Shown here: in pieces, positions 44,707 to 51,347 of the stretch
Layout of the letters: each line of letters opens with the position of its first letter
Numbering within the stretch: the first letter of the stretch is position 1
Assembly (NCBI GenBank): GCA_902800495.1
Contig: CADCET010000017.1
Coordinates: forward strand, 1-53,443
Direction of reading: 5' to 3'
Origin: an uncultured Prevotellaceae bacterium
GTDB taxonomy: Bacteria; Bacteroidota; Bacteroidia; Bacteroidales; Bacteroidaceae
Length of the DNA stretch: 53,443 nt
The notes under the pieces: model-generated
What the model saw: the letters and a program-made list of their open reading frames with translations, nothing else
The model's database searches: none
Told to the model about the DNA's origin: nothing
Program-made: the position numbers and the translations under genes

Positions 44707-45756
44707 ATGAAACAACGAGCATTCCACATATTATTAATAGGAGCCTTGATGGTCTTGGGCATGAGCTCGTGCGACGACAAGTACGGCGATGACCTGCGTG
44801 CCTTAGGCCAGCGTGTAGAGGCTTTGGAGGACAGTGTGCTTGAGATTAACCAAACGATACTGTATATCAAAACCATACTCGAGACGGTCCAGACAAATGG
44901 TTTTGTCACAGACGTCAAACCTAATGCCGACGGAACTTTCACCATCAAGTTCAACAGTGGCAAAACGGTCACGCTGCACCCGGGCAAGGACGGTAAGGAC
45001 GGCAAGGACGGCAAGGACGGAACTGCCGAAGACTTTAACATCAGTGTTGCAAAGGGTGAAGACGGCGTCTGGTATTGGACGCTGAACGGCATCTGGATTC
45101 TTGATGACGAGGGTAACCGTATGCGTGCCAGCGCTGTCGACGGTAAAGACGGCAAGAACGGTAAGAATGGCGTTGACGGCAAGGACGGTAAGGACGGCAA
45201 GGACGACATCAACCTGACGTTGCCTATACCTATGACCCGCATCAATCCGATTACCCGCATGTGGGAAATCTCCACCGACGGTGGTATCACCTACAAGAGT
45301 ACGGGTATCCTTGCCGACGGCGAAGATGGCAAGGATGGAACAGCAGGCCAATTTGACTTAGGCATTGCCATGGATTCTGACGGCATCTATTATTGGACGC
45401 TGAACGGCGAATGGATTCTTGACGAGAGTGGCAACCGTATGCCCGCCCAACCCAAAGACGGAAAAAACGGTGCAAACGGCAAGGACGACGTCGACCTCAA
45501 TCTCCCCGTACCCAAAGTCCGCATCAACCCGGATACCAACATGTGGGAAATTTCCACTGACAATGGTGCCACGTACAAGAGTACGGGCATTCCGGCCAAC
45601 GGTAAAAACGGAAATAATGGTCAAAATGGTAAAAAAGGTCAAGATGACAACATCCTCACTGTGACCTTGTCAACAGACGGTCAGCATGTTATCATCACGC
45701 TCTTAGATGGCACCCAATTCGTCATTCCCATTACAGGACAAAACTTCAGTAATTAA
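44707..45756 (+). CDS. Collagen-like repeat lipoprotein (DUF4988-type), paralogue
   Basis: 349 residues. Lipobox GMSSCDD, coiled-coil start (DLRALGQRVEALEDSVLEINQTILYIKTILE), then three rounds of a WTLNGIWILDD / MWEISTDGGITYKSTGI module separated by GKDGKDG runs. A paralogue of the preceding gene from tandem duplication, probably presented on the outer surface. Terminated by the hairpin at 45780-45824. Confidence 0.8.
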   Translation: MKQRAFHILLIGALMVLGMSSCDDKYGDDLRALGQRVEALEDSVLEINQTILYIKTILETVQTNGFVTDVKPNADGTFTIKFNSGKTVTLHPGKDGKDGKDGKDGTAEDFNISVAKGEDGVWYWTLNGIWILDDEGNRMRASAVDGKDGKNGKNGVDGKDGKDGKDDINLTLPIPMTRINPITRMWEISTDGGITYKSTGILADGEDGKDGTAGQFDLGIAMDSDGIYYWTLNGEWILDESGNRMPAQPKDGKNGANGKDDVDLNLPVPKVRINPDTNMWEISTDNGATYKSTGIPANGKNGNNGQNGKKGQDDNILTVTLSTDGQHVIITLLDGTQFVIPITGQNFSN

Positions 45757-45779
45757 CACACGAAGTGTCTTCTAAGTAA

Positions 45780-45824
45780 AAATAGTTCAAAAAATCAAGG
45801 TTTCTTTGGTTTTTTGAACTATTT
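45780..45824 (+). terminator. Terminator of the OmpA/collagen-like operon
   Basis: AAATAGTTCAAAAAA (45780-45794) pairs with TTTTTTGAACTATTT (45810-45824), with AT tracts on both sides. It overlaps the promoter region of the next gene. Confidence 0.7.
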
Positions 45825-45828
45825 GCTT

Positions 45829-45836
45829 TATCTTTG
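45829..45836 (+). promoter_or_regulatory. -7 box TATCTTTG of the YbhN-like gene
   Basis: Perfect TAnnTTTG whose end is 5 nt from a GTG at 45841. It implies a leaderless or nearly leaderless mRNA if GTG is the start. Confidence 0.6.
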
Positions 45837-45840
45837 CATC

Positions 45841-47067
45841 GTGGAACAGAAAAGCATTAAAGGCACATTTTTGAAAATAGCCCTGCCGCTCATCCTCGGC
45901 GGGGCTATTCTTTATTGGATGTACCGCGACTTCGACTTCCAGACCGTGGGACACGTCATGCTCCACGAGATGGACTGGACGTGGATGCTACTGTCGTTCC
46001 CCTTCGGCATACTCGCACAGATGATACGCGGCTGGAGGTGGAAGCAGACGCTGGAACCGATGTTCCGGGGGGCCGAGGAGGAATCGAGGTGCGAGGTACG
46101 AGGTACGAGGTACGAGGAAGATATTTCGAGGTGCGAGGTTCGAGGTACGAGGTACGAGAATACTTCTGCGGCGGCATCTTCGGGTGAAGGTAATCTCGTA
46201 CCTCGTACCTCGAACCTCGTACCTCGAAAAAACCCCGTACCTCGTATCTCGCACCTCGTACCTCGAAAAAATACACCTCGAACGTCGACTTGCGTCAACG
46301 CTGTTTTCCTGAGCTATGCCGTCTCGCTGATTATTCCCCGTATCGGCGAGTTTACTCGTTGCGGCGTGCTGAAACGGTGGGAGGACATCTCGTTCTCGAA
46401 GGCACTGGGCACCGTCGTCACCGAGCGCGCCGTCGACACCATTGTCGTCATGCTCTACTCCGGACTTATCCTGCTCTTCGAGATGAGCGTCTTCGGCTCT
46501 TTCTTCCGCAAGACGGGGACATCGATAGACCGCATCCTAAGCAGTTTCTCGCTGACGGGCTACTTGGTAACGGCCGTCTGCGGCGTGGCGGCGCTTATCC
46601 TGCTCCACCTGCTGCTGAAGAATCTGTCTATATATAATAAGGTGAAGACAACGCTCAGCGGCATCTGGGAGGGCGTACTCTCCCTACGCGGCATCAAGAA
46701 CCTGCCGCTCTACTTGCTGTTCTCCATAGGCATCTGGGTATGTTACTTCCTGCATTACTACCTGACCTTCTTCTGCTTCGACTTCACGGCCAACCTCGGC
46801 CTCGGCTGTGCCCTCGTGTCGTTCGTCGTGGCCAACTTCGCCGTCATCGTGCCGACGCCCAACGGCGCCGGTCCCTGGCATTTCGCTATCAAGACGATGC
46901 TCATCCTCTACGGCGTACAGGACGAGCAGGCCCTCTTCTTCGTACTCATCGTCCACACCGTGCAGACGTTATTGGTCGTCGTATTGGGAATCTATGCCTG
47001 GATGGCGCTTAGTTTTTCGAGGAGGGTTTTAGAGGAGAGAGGAGAGAGGAGAGAGGAGAGAGATTAG
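45841..47067 (+). CDS. YbhN/AglD-type flippase-like membrane protein with repeat insertion and repeat-encoded tail
   Basis: 408 residues from GTG 45841, chosen because the -7 box at 45829-45836 excludes the longer frame from TTG 45814. The protein is of the lysylphosphatidylglycerol synthase transmembrane-region type (UPF0104): ALPLILGGAILYWMYRDFDF, RGWRWKQTLEP, NAVFLSYAVSLIIPRIGEFTRCG, GTVVTERAVDTIVV, PTPNGAGPWHFAIKTML. Such proteins have several membrane helices and move or modify lipid-linked compounds; the substrate is unknown. Residues about 78-147 (DNA 46074-46282) are the third palindromic heptamer element, between a helix and the conserved NAVFLSYAVS. The last residues (EERGERREERD) come from the left AGGAGAG repeat of the next element, so the original C-terminus was replaced. 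Confidence 0.87.
   Translation: MEQKSIKGTFLKIALPLILGGAILYWMYRDFDFQTVGHVMLHEMDWTWMLLSFPFGILAQMIRGWRWKQTLEPMFRGAEEESRCEVRGTRYEEDISRCEVRGTRYENTSAAASSGEGNLVPRTSNLVPRKNPVPRISHLVPRKNTPRTSTCVNAVFLSYAVSLIIPRIGEFTRCGVLKRWEDISFSKALGTVVTERAVDTIVVMLYSGLILLFEMSVFGSFFRKTGTSIDRILSSFSLTGYLVTAVCGVAALILLHLLLKNLSIYNKVKTTLSGIWEGVLSLRGIKNLPLYLLFSIGIWVCYFLHYYLTFFCFDFTANLGLGCALVSFVVANFAVIVPTPNGAGPWHFAIKTMLILYGVQDEQALFFVLIVHTVQTLLVVVLGIYAWMALSFSRRVLEERGERREERD
46074..46282 (+). repeat. Palindromic heptamer element, copy 3 (in YbhN-like gene)
   Basis: Left arm with two GAGGTAC blocks separated by GAAGATATTTC (46074-46155), core identical to copy 1 (about 46156-46197), right arm with three GTACCTC blocks each ending in CTCGAAAAAA (46194-46282). 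About 70 codons, no stop, read in the same frame as the other two copies. Confidence 0.9.
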
Positions 47068-47557
47068 TTTTTCCCGTATTATATTCTATCAAACAACGTA
47101 TTATGGCTAACGATTTCTTTTACAAAAAAGTAGAGGCATACAAGAAGGCAAAAACTTTTATCATCTACGTATATTCTTTGGTCCGGAAATTTCCTGCATA
47201 CGAGCAATATGCCATCTGCGACCAAATTAGGAGATCAGCTGTTTCTATACCTTCAAATATTGCCGAGGGACTGGGGCGAATGTCCATCAAGGAAAGAATC
47301 CACTTTCTCGAAATAGCATACGGTTCCCTCACGGAAGTAACATGCCAGCTGGATATCGCCCAGTCATTAGGATATATAACAGACGAAGAACTAAAAACAG
47401 CAGAAGACATGTCTATAGAAGTAGGCAGAATAATGTCTGGACTCAGAAAGTCACTGATTGACAAACAAAATAACTGTTACTAACTGCAGGACAGTGAAGA
47501 CGAGCCGCAGCAGGAGTATTCTCTCTCCTCTCTCCTCTCTCCTCTCTCCTCTAAAAC
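47026..47557 (+). mobile_element. Four-helix-bundle gene bounded by perfect 38-bp AGGAGAG inverted repeats
   Basis: The left end 47026-47063 and the right end 47520-47557 are exact reverse complements made of about four AGGAGAG heptamers plus GTTTTAG. The 532-bp unit contains one gene (47103-47483). Its left end replaces the 3' end of the YbhN-like gene and its right end stops 10 nt before the dipeptidase ATG. No clear target duplication was seen. The design, a single small protein gene between inverted repeats, recalls intervening sequences with four-helix-bundle proteins in some 23S rRNA genes. Confidence 0.7.
47103..47483 (+). CDS. Four-helix-bundle protein (23S rRNA intervening-sequence protein family)
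   Basis: 126 residues. Pattern of the family: FYKKVEAYKKAKTFIIYVYSLVRKFPAYEQYAICDQIRRSAVSIPSNIAEGLGRMSIKERIHFLEIAYGSLTEVTCQLDIAQ, with the conserved IRRSAxSIPSNIAEG segment. The fold is a small four-helix bundle, related to the accessory protein Avd of diversity-generating retroelements; no reverse transcriptase or template repeat is near. The function of stand-alone members is not known. The gene lies alone inside perfect 38-bp inverted repeats of the heptamer AGGAGAG, which suggests it moves with, or acts on, that repeat; this is inference. Codon use is more A/T-rich than in its neighbours. Confidence 0.9.
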   Translation: MANDFFYKKVEAYKKAKTFIIYVYSLVRKFPAYEQYAICDQIRRSAVSIPSNIAEGLGRMSIKERIHFLEIAYGSLTEVTCQLDIAQSLGYITDEELKTAEDMSIEVGRIMSGLRKSLIDKQNNCY

Positions 47558-47567
47558 AAATTAAACT

Positions 47568-49031
47568 ATGAACAACGACATTCAAAACCTACAACCGCAG
47601 TGCATCTGGAAAAACTTCTATGCACTGACACAGGTACCCCGCCCGTCGGGACATTTAGAGAAGATTCAGCAGTTCCTGCTGGAGTTTGGCAAGCAGGCTG
47701 GCGTCGAGGCCTTCAAGGACCCCGCCGGCAACATCGTGTTCCGCAAGCCGGCAACGCCGGGCATGGAAAACCGCAAGGGTATCATCCTGCAGGCTCACAT
47801 GGACATGGTGCCGCAGAAGACGCCGGAGTCTACCCACAACTTCGAGACCGACCCCATCGAACCGTGGATTGACGGCGAATGGGTGAAGGCTAAGGGTACG
47901 ACACTCGGTGCCGACAACGGACTGGGCGTGGCCTCGATCATGGCCATCATGGAGGCTAAGGACCTGCAGCACGGTCCCATCGACGCCCTCATCACCGCCG
48001 ACGAAGAGACGGGCATGTACGGTGCCAACGACCTGCCAGAGGGCGAACTGCAGGGCGACATCCTGCTGAACCTCGACTCCGAGCACTGGGGGAAGTTCGT
48101 CATCGGCTCGGCTGGCGGCATCGACGTCACCGCCTCATTAGATTATCAAGAGGTGGAGACCGACGCTGAGGACGTTGCCGTTCGCGTCACCGTCAAGGGA
48201 CTGCGCGGCGGACACTCCGGTCTGGAGATCCACGAAGGACGCGGCAACGCTAACAAGCTGATGGCCAGAATCGTATTCAATGCCATCGACGAGCTGGACG
48301 GACGTCTCTGCACCTGGCATGGCGGCAATATGCGCAACGCCATTCCCTTCAAGGCCGAAACCGTGCTGACCCTGCCGAAGGAGAACGTCGAAGCCTTCAA
48401 GGAGATGGCCGAAGACTGGAAGGATGCCTTCAACGACGAGTACAAGATTATCGAGCCGCAGGGCATCGAGGTCATCGTCGAGGACGTTGACGCACCTGCC
48501 ACACAGGTTCCCATCGAGATTCAGGACAACCTCGTCTGCGCCATCCACGGCTGTCATGACGGCGTCATCCGCATGATTCCCTCCTACCCCGACGTCGTCG
48601 AGACCTCTTCGAATCTCGCCATCATCGACATTGCCGAGGGGCATGCTGCCATTAAGATTCTGGCACGCTCCAGCCGCGAGGATATGAAGGACTACGTGGT
48701 TGACACGCTGACCTGCTGCTTCCTCATGGCCGGCATGAAGGTGGAGACCGCCGGCAGCTACGGCGGTTGGGACCCGAACCCCGACAGCGAGATCCTGCAC
48801 CTGCTGCTGAAGGAATACAAGGAGCTGTTTGGCCAGGACGGCATCATCCAGGTTGACCACGCCGGACTGGAGTGCTCGGTCATCCTCGGCAAGTACCCGC
48901 ACTTAGACGTCGTCAGCCTCGGCCCCACGATGAAGTCGCCGCACACCACCACCGAGCGCGCCCTCATCGCCACCGTCGACCCCTTCTGGCAGCTGCTGAA
49001 GAAGACGCTGGCTGACGTGCCGGAGAAGTAA
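47568..49031 (+). CDS. pepD: Cytosolic aminoacyl-histidine dipeptidase (PepD, M20C)
   Basis: 487 residues, normal for the family. Metal-site motifs: AHMDMVPQK (His77, Asp79), LGADNGLG (bridging Asp116), ADEETGMYG (Glu146-Glu147) and NLDSEHWG. The dimerisation lobe lies in the middle and IQVDHAGLECSVILGKYPHLDVVSLGPTMKSPHTTTERA near the end supplies further ligands. It hydrolyses X-His and other dipeptides in the cytoplasm. It begins 10 nt after the right repeat of the four-helix-bundle element, so its native upstream region has probably been displaced; no -7 box was found in the immediate 5' sequence. Confidence 0.94.
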   Translation: MNNDIQNLQPQCIWKNFYALTQVPRPSGHLEKIQQFLLEFGKQAGVEAFKDPAGNIVFRKPATPGMENRKGIILQAHMDMVPQKTPESTHNFETDPIEPWIDGEWVKAKGTTLGADNGLGVASIMAIMEAKDLQHGPIDALITADEETGMYGANDLPEGELQGDILLNLDSEHWGKFVIGSAGGIDVTASLDYQEVETDAEDVAVRVTVKGLRGGHSGLEIHEGRGNANKLMARIVFNAIDELDGRLCTWHGGNMRNAIPFKAETVLTLPKENVEAFKEMAEDWKDAFNDEYKIIEPQGIEVIVEDVDAPATQVPIEIQDNLVCAIHGCHDGVIRMIPSYPDVVETSSNLAIIDIAEGHAAIKILARSSREDMKDYVVDTLTCCFLMAGMKVETAGSYGGWDPNPDSEILHLLLKEYKELFGQDGIIQVDHAGLECSVILGKYPHLDVVSLGPTMKSPHTTTERALIATVDPFWQLLKKTLADVPEK

Positions 49032-49040
49032 CTTTTTCTT

Positions 49041-49222
49041 GCTGGGACGGAGTGGGACTGGTTGGGACAAAGTGGGACGTGGTGGGATTGCCGCCCGTCC
49101 CACCCAGTCCCACCCAATCCCACAAACTCCCACCCCGTCCCACAAGAAACTCCCACCCGTCCCACCCCGTCCCACTCAGTCCCACTCAGTCCCACAAAAA
49201 ACCTCCCACCCTAAACTCCCAC
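49041..49222. repeat. Palindromic decamer array, unit GTGGGAC / GTCCCAC
   Basis: Left arm 49041-49088: five 10-nt units of (G/T)TGGGACnn. Right arm 49094-49222: about eleven units ending in TCCCAC, mostly 10 nt apart. The arms can pair as a large hairpin between pepD and the second four-helix-bundle gene. The period of 10, like 7, leaves remainder 1 on division by 3, and the reading frames through it are open. Confidence 0.85.
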
Positions 49223-49225
49223 ACC

Positions 49226-49789
49226 ATGCCCACCCCTCAATCCCCCAACGGCTTCCTCCCCAACGAAACCAACCCCGAGAAACTGCTCTTCTACCCCAAG
49301 CTGGTAGCACTCTACGACATCACCTACCGCTTCATCACCACCTATCTGGAGCCTAAAGACCGTACACGCGACCAGATGCTGCAAGCCGCCCGCTCAGGGA
49401 AGCAAAACGTGATTGAGGGGGCTGCCGACGGACTGACATCAAGCAAGATGGAAATATCACTCACCAACTGCGCCAAGGGCAGTCTGCGTGAGCTGCAAGC
49501 TGATTATGAAGACTATCTCCGGACGCGCGAGCTTTCCCGCTGGGACCAAAACCATCCCAGAACGCCAGCCCTATCACAGTTCTGTAAGGATCTCGCGCAT
49601 CCAGAGCGTCTCACTGGCACATGGAAGAAAATGAATGACGAAGAACTGTGCAACCTTGCTTTGACCCTGATTCACCAGTCAGTCTTCCTCATCAAAAGCT
49701 ACCTCAAGATGTTAGAAAACCGATTTGTAGAACAAGGCGGCATCAGTGAGGCTATGACACAGGCCCGCCGCAACCACCGTCACTTTTGA
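49226..49789 (+). CDS. Four-helix-bundle protein with C-terminal suffix domain
   Basis: 187 residues from ATG 49226 (MPTPQSPNGF); the open frame continues upstream through the decamer array to 49052, but that part would encode only repeat-derived VPPSPTQSHK residues. Core: LLFYPKLVALYDITYRFITTYLEPKDRTRDQMLQAARSGKQNVIEGAADGLTSSKMEISLTNCAKGSLRELQADYEDYL, a four-helix-bundle protein with the IEGAADG segment in place of SNIAEG, then a helical suffix (about 110-187, WDQNHP ... ALTLIHQSVFLIKSYLKMLENRFVEQGG). Function unknown. It is the second member of this superfamily within 2 kb and again sits next to a short-period palindromic array. Confidence 0.82.
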   Translation: MPTPQSPNGFLPNETNPEKLLFYPKLVALYDITYRFITTYLEPKDRTRDQMLQAARSGKQNVIEGAADGLTSSKMEISLTNCAKGSLRELQADYEDYLRTRELSRWDQNHPRTPALSQFCKDLAHPERLTGTWKKMNDEELCNLALTLIHQSVFLIKSYLKMLENRFVEQGGISEAMTQARRNHRHF

Positions 49790-50031
49790 CGACACGAATG
49801 ACGGGAGAGAAAGACAGAAAAGAATGCATGCAGGGCTTTCATATATCTTTTTCATAATCGTACAATAGTTTTTTGAAGTTCTACATTGTTGCTTATTTTA
49901 CCATCACCTTGAATGCACAAGAACCCTTGGTAACCATTAAAGCCGATAGAGTATTGCTATTAGTCACCTCACTGCATAGACATCATTATTCTTTTTTTCT
50001 GTAACAACCTGCGTAATTCGTGCTCAAAAAA

Positions 50032-50063
50032 TTTGGTGTTTTGCCCGCTTATTCGTACCTTTG
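50032..50063 (+). promoter_or_regulatory. Promoter of corA (TTTG-N20-TACCTTTG)
   Basis: -33 element TTTG (50032-50035) and perfect -7 box TACCTTTG (50056-50063). The leader before the corA ATG is about 190 nt, unusually long here. The stretch 49790-50031 holds no gene that I can recognise. Confidence 0.7.
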
Positions 50064-50093
50064 CACCCGATAAACCAAAATATTAACAAAATT

Positions 50094-50129
50094 ATGGACG
50101 ACTACCCGGCGGATAATTACAAACGTTAG
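50094..50129 (+). CDS. Possible 11-residue leader peptide upstream of corA
   Basis: ATG GAC GAC TAC CCG GCG GAT AAT TAC AAA CGT TAG encodes MDDYPADNYKR. It starts about 25 nt after the predicted transcription start and ends just before the hairpin that could mask the corA ribosome site. Translation is not shown; this could be a chance frame. Confidence 0.35.
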   Translation: MDDYPADNYKR

Positions 50130-50177
50130 GCCGGAGGATGGCGAGCAAGGCTGCTAATCCTCTTGCCGCTAAACAAT

Positions 50178-50238
50178 TCTCGTACCTCGTACCACGTACC
50201 TCGCACCTCGCACCTCGCACCTCGTACCTCGTACCTCG
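50178..50238 (+). repeat. Solo right arm of the heptamer element in the corA leader (copy 4)
   Basis: About eight GTACCTC / GCACCTC heptamers ending in CTCGAAAAAG, as in the right arms of copies 1-3, but without core or left arm. It has the same orientation relative to the gene as the complete copies. Confidence 0.85.
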
Positions 50239-50259
50239 AAAAAGAAAGGATTAGCAAAG

Positions 50260-51186
50260 ATGAAGACCTACTGGAACACCCAAGACGGACTGACCCAGCT
50301 CACGGAGTGGCAGCCCAATTGTTGGATACAGGTGACGTGTCCGACAGAAGAAGACCAGCGCCAGCTGGAAGAGCAGTTCAACATACCCGACTACTTCCTC
50401 TCGGACATCAGCGATACTGACGAGAGGGCCCGTTACGAATACGACGACGGTTGGATGCTCATCATCCTGCGTATTCCCTACGTCAAGGAAATACGCAGCC
50501 GCACGCCCTACACCACCGTACCTCTCGGTATCATCCACAAGCGCGACGTCACCATCACCGTCTGCTACTACGAGACGAACATGATGATCGACTTTGTCAG
50601 CTTCCAGCAGAAGCGCGGCACGGGCTTCACCGACTATGTCGACATGATCTTCCGCCTGTTCCTTTCCTCAGCCGTCTGGTATCTGAAGCGGTTGAAACAG
50701 ATTAACATGCTCATCGACAAGGCCAAACGCAACCTCGACCGCGAGGTGAACAACGAGAGCCTCATCGGCCTCAGCCGCCTGCAGGACTCGCTCACCTACT
50801 TCCAGACCTCTATCCGCGGCAACGAGACCCTGCTGTCGAAGCTGAAGTTCAAGCTGCAGATCGACGAGCTGGATGCCGACCTTATCGAGGACGTCAACAT
50901 TGAGATGACCCAGGCCCGCGAGACCACTGCCATCTACTCGAACATCTTGGAATCGACGATGGACACCTACCAGAGTATTATCAACAACAACATGAACCAG
51001 GTGATGCGTACGCTGACGTCGGTCACCATCATCATGATGTTCCCCACGCTGATTGCCTCGCTCTTCGGCATGAACCTGGTCAACGGCATGGAGGAAAAAC
51101 CCTGGGGTTTCATCTTCGCACTCATCATCTCCGTCCTCGTTTCCATAGGCTGCTGGCTCTTCTTCCGCACGAAACGATTGGTGTAA
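50260..51186 (+). CDS. corA: CorA family magnesium/divalent cation transporter
   Basis: 308 residues. Long cytoplasmic N-terminal domain with helical stretch (about 1-240), then two C-terminal membrane helices; the selectivity motif Gly270-Met271-Asn272 (FGMNLVNGME) follows the first helix (VTIIMMFPTLIASLFGMN), and the end is FIFALIISVLVSIGCWLFF plus a basic tail KRLV. It is expected to form a pentamer that admits Mg2+ or another divalent ion. Own promoter with a long structured leader; ended by the terminator at 51214-51252. Confidence 0.93.
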   Translation: MKTYWNTQDGLTQLTEWQPNCWIQVTCPTEEDQRQLEEQFNIPDYFLSDISDTDERARYEYDDGWMLIILRIPYVKEIRSRTPYTTVPLGIIHKRDVTITVCYYETNMMIDFVSFQQKRGTGFTDYVDMIFRLFLSSAVWYLKRLKQINMLIDKAKRNLDREVNNESLIGLSRLQDSLTYFQTSIRGNETLLSKLKFKLQIDELDADLIEDVNIEMTQARETTAIYSNILESTMDTYQSIINNNMNQVMRTLTSVTIIMMFPTLIASLFGMNLVNGMEEKPWGFIFALIISVLVSIGCWLFFRTKRLV

Positions 51187-51213
51187 ACTGTTAAAAAACA
51201 ATAATAAGTACGG

Positions 51214-51252
51214 AAAACTTCGGTGTTGTTAGGCTCAACTCCGAAGTTTTTT
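51214..51252 (+). terminator. Terminator after corA
   Basis: AAAACTTCGG (51214-51223) pairs with CCGAAGTTTT (51241-51250), with an inner GTTG/CAAC pairing, then a T-run. Confidence 0.85.
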
Positions 51253-51272
51253 GTAATTTTACCGCCCTAAAA

Positions 51273-51297
51273 CGTCGATGTGTGCAAACACACGACG
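51273..51297 (+). promoter_or_regulatory. Hairpin in the leader of the DUF349 gene
   Basis: CGTCGATGTGTG (51273-51284) pairs with CACACGACG (51289-51297) with one bulged A. It lies 50 nt upstream of the ATG at 51348. No function can be assigned. Confidence 0.35.
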
Positions 51298-51347
51298 CTG
51301 AAAATTATGTGTGTACTCACCATAACAGTAACTTAAAACAGTTAATT

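Larger units (their letters stand above)
50070..50259 (+). promoter_or_regulatory. Long structured corA leader with possible RBS-sequestering pairing
   Basis: A short ORF (50094-50129) is followed by a hairpin: GCAAG (50145-50149) with CTTGC (50162-50166), whose loop contains TGCTAATCCT (50152-50161). That decamer is perfectly complementary to AGGATTAGCA (50247-50256), which ends 3 nt before the corA ATG. Pairing of the two would cover the ribosome site. Between them lies a GTACCTC heptamer array. It does not match the M-box consensus as I remember it. Confidence 0.45.

Noticed and set aside
44095-45205. GKDG-coding DNA repeats as part of the heptamer family
   Set aside because: The period is 9 nt and in phase with codons; the pattern is explained by a collagen-like protein repeat.
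45814-45840. YbhN-like start at TTG 45814
   Set aside because: It is within the terminator and promoter of the preceding region, before the predicted transcription start.
37885-46298. Extra open frames across the repeat elements in other frames and on the opposite strand
   Set aside because: They follow from the stop-free nature of the heptamers in all frames and not from separate genes.
47103-47483. Diversity-generating retroelement
   Set aside because: The four-helix-bundle protein is related to Avd, but no reverse transcriptase, template repeat or variable repeat was seen nearby.
49052-49225. N-terminal extension of the second four-helix-bundle protein through the decamer array
   Set aside because: The added residues are purely repeat-derived and the conserved protein begins near ATG 49226; the frame is open because of the repeat itself.
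38013-50238. GAGGTAC/GTACCTC arrays as CRISPR
   Set aside because: The units are 7 nt in direct tandem without unique spacers, and no cas genes are present.
50070-50259. M-box magnesium riboswitch before corA
   Set aside because: A GTTAGG stretch and several stems are present, but the conserved M-box segments I remember are not recognisable.
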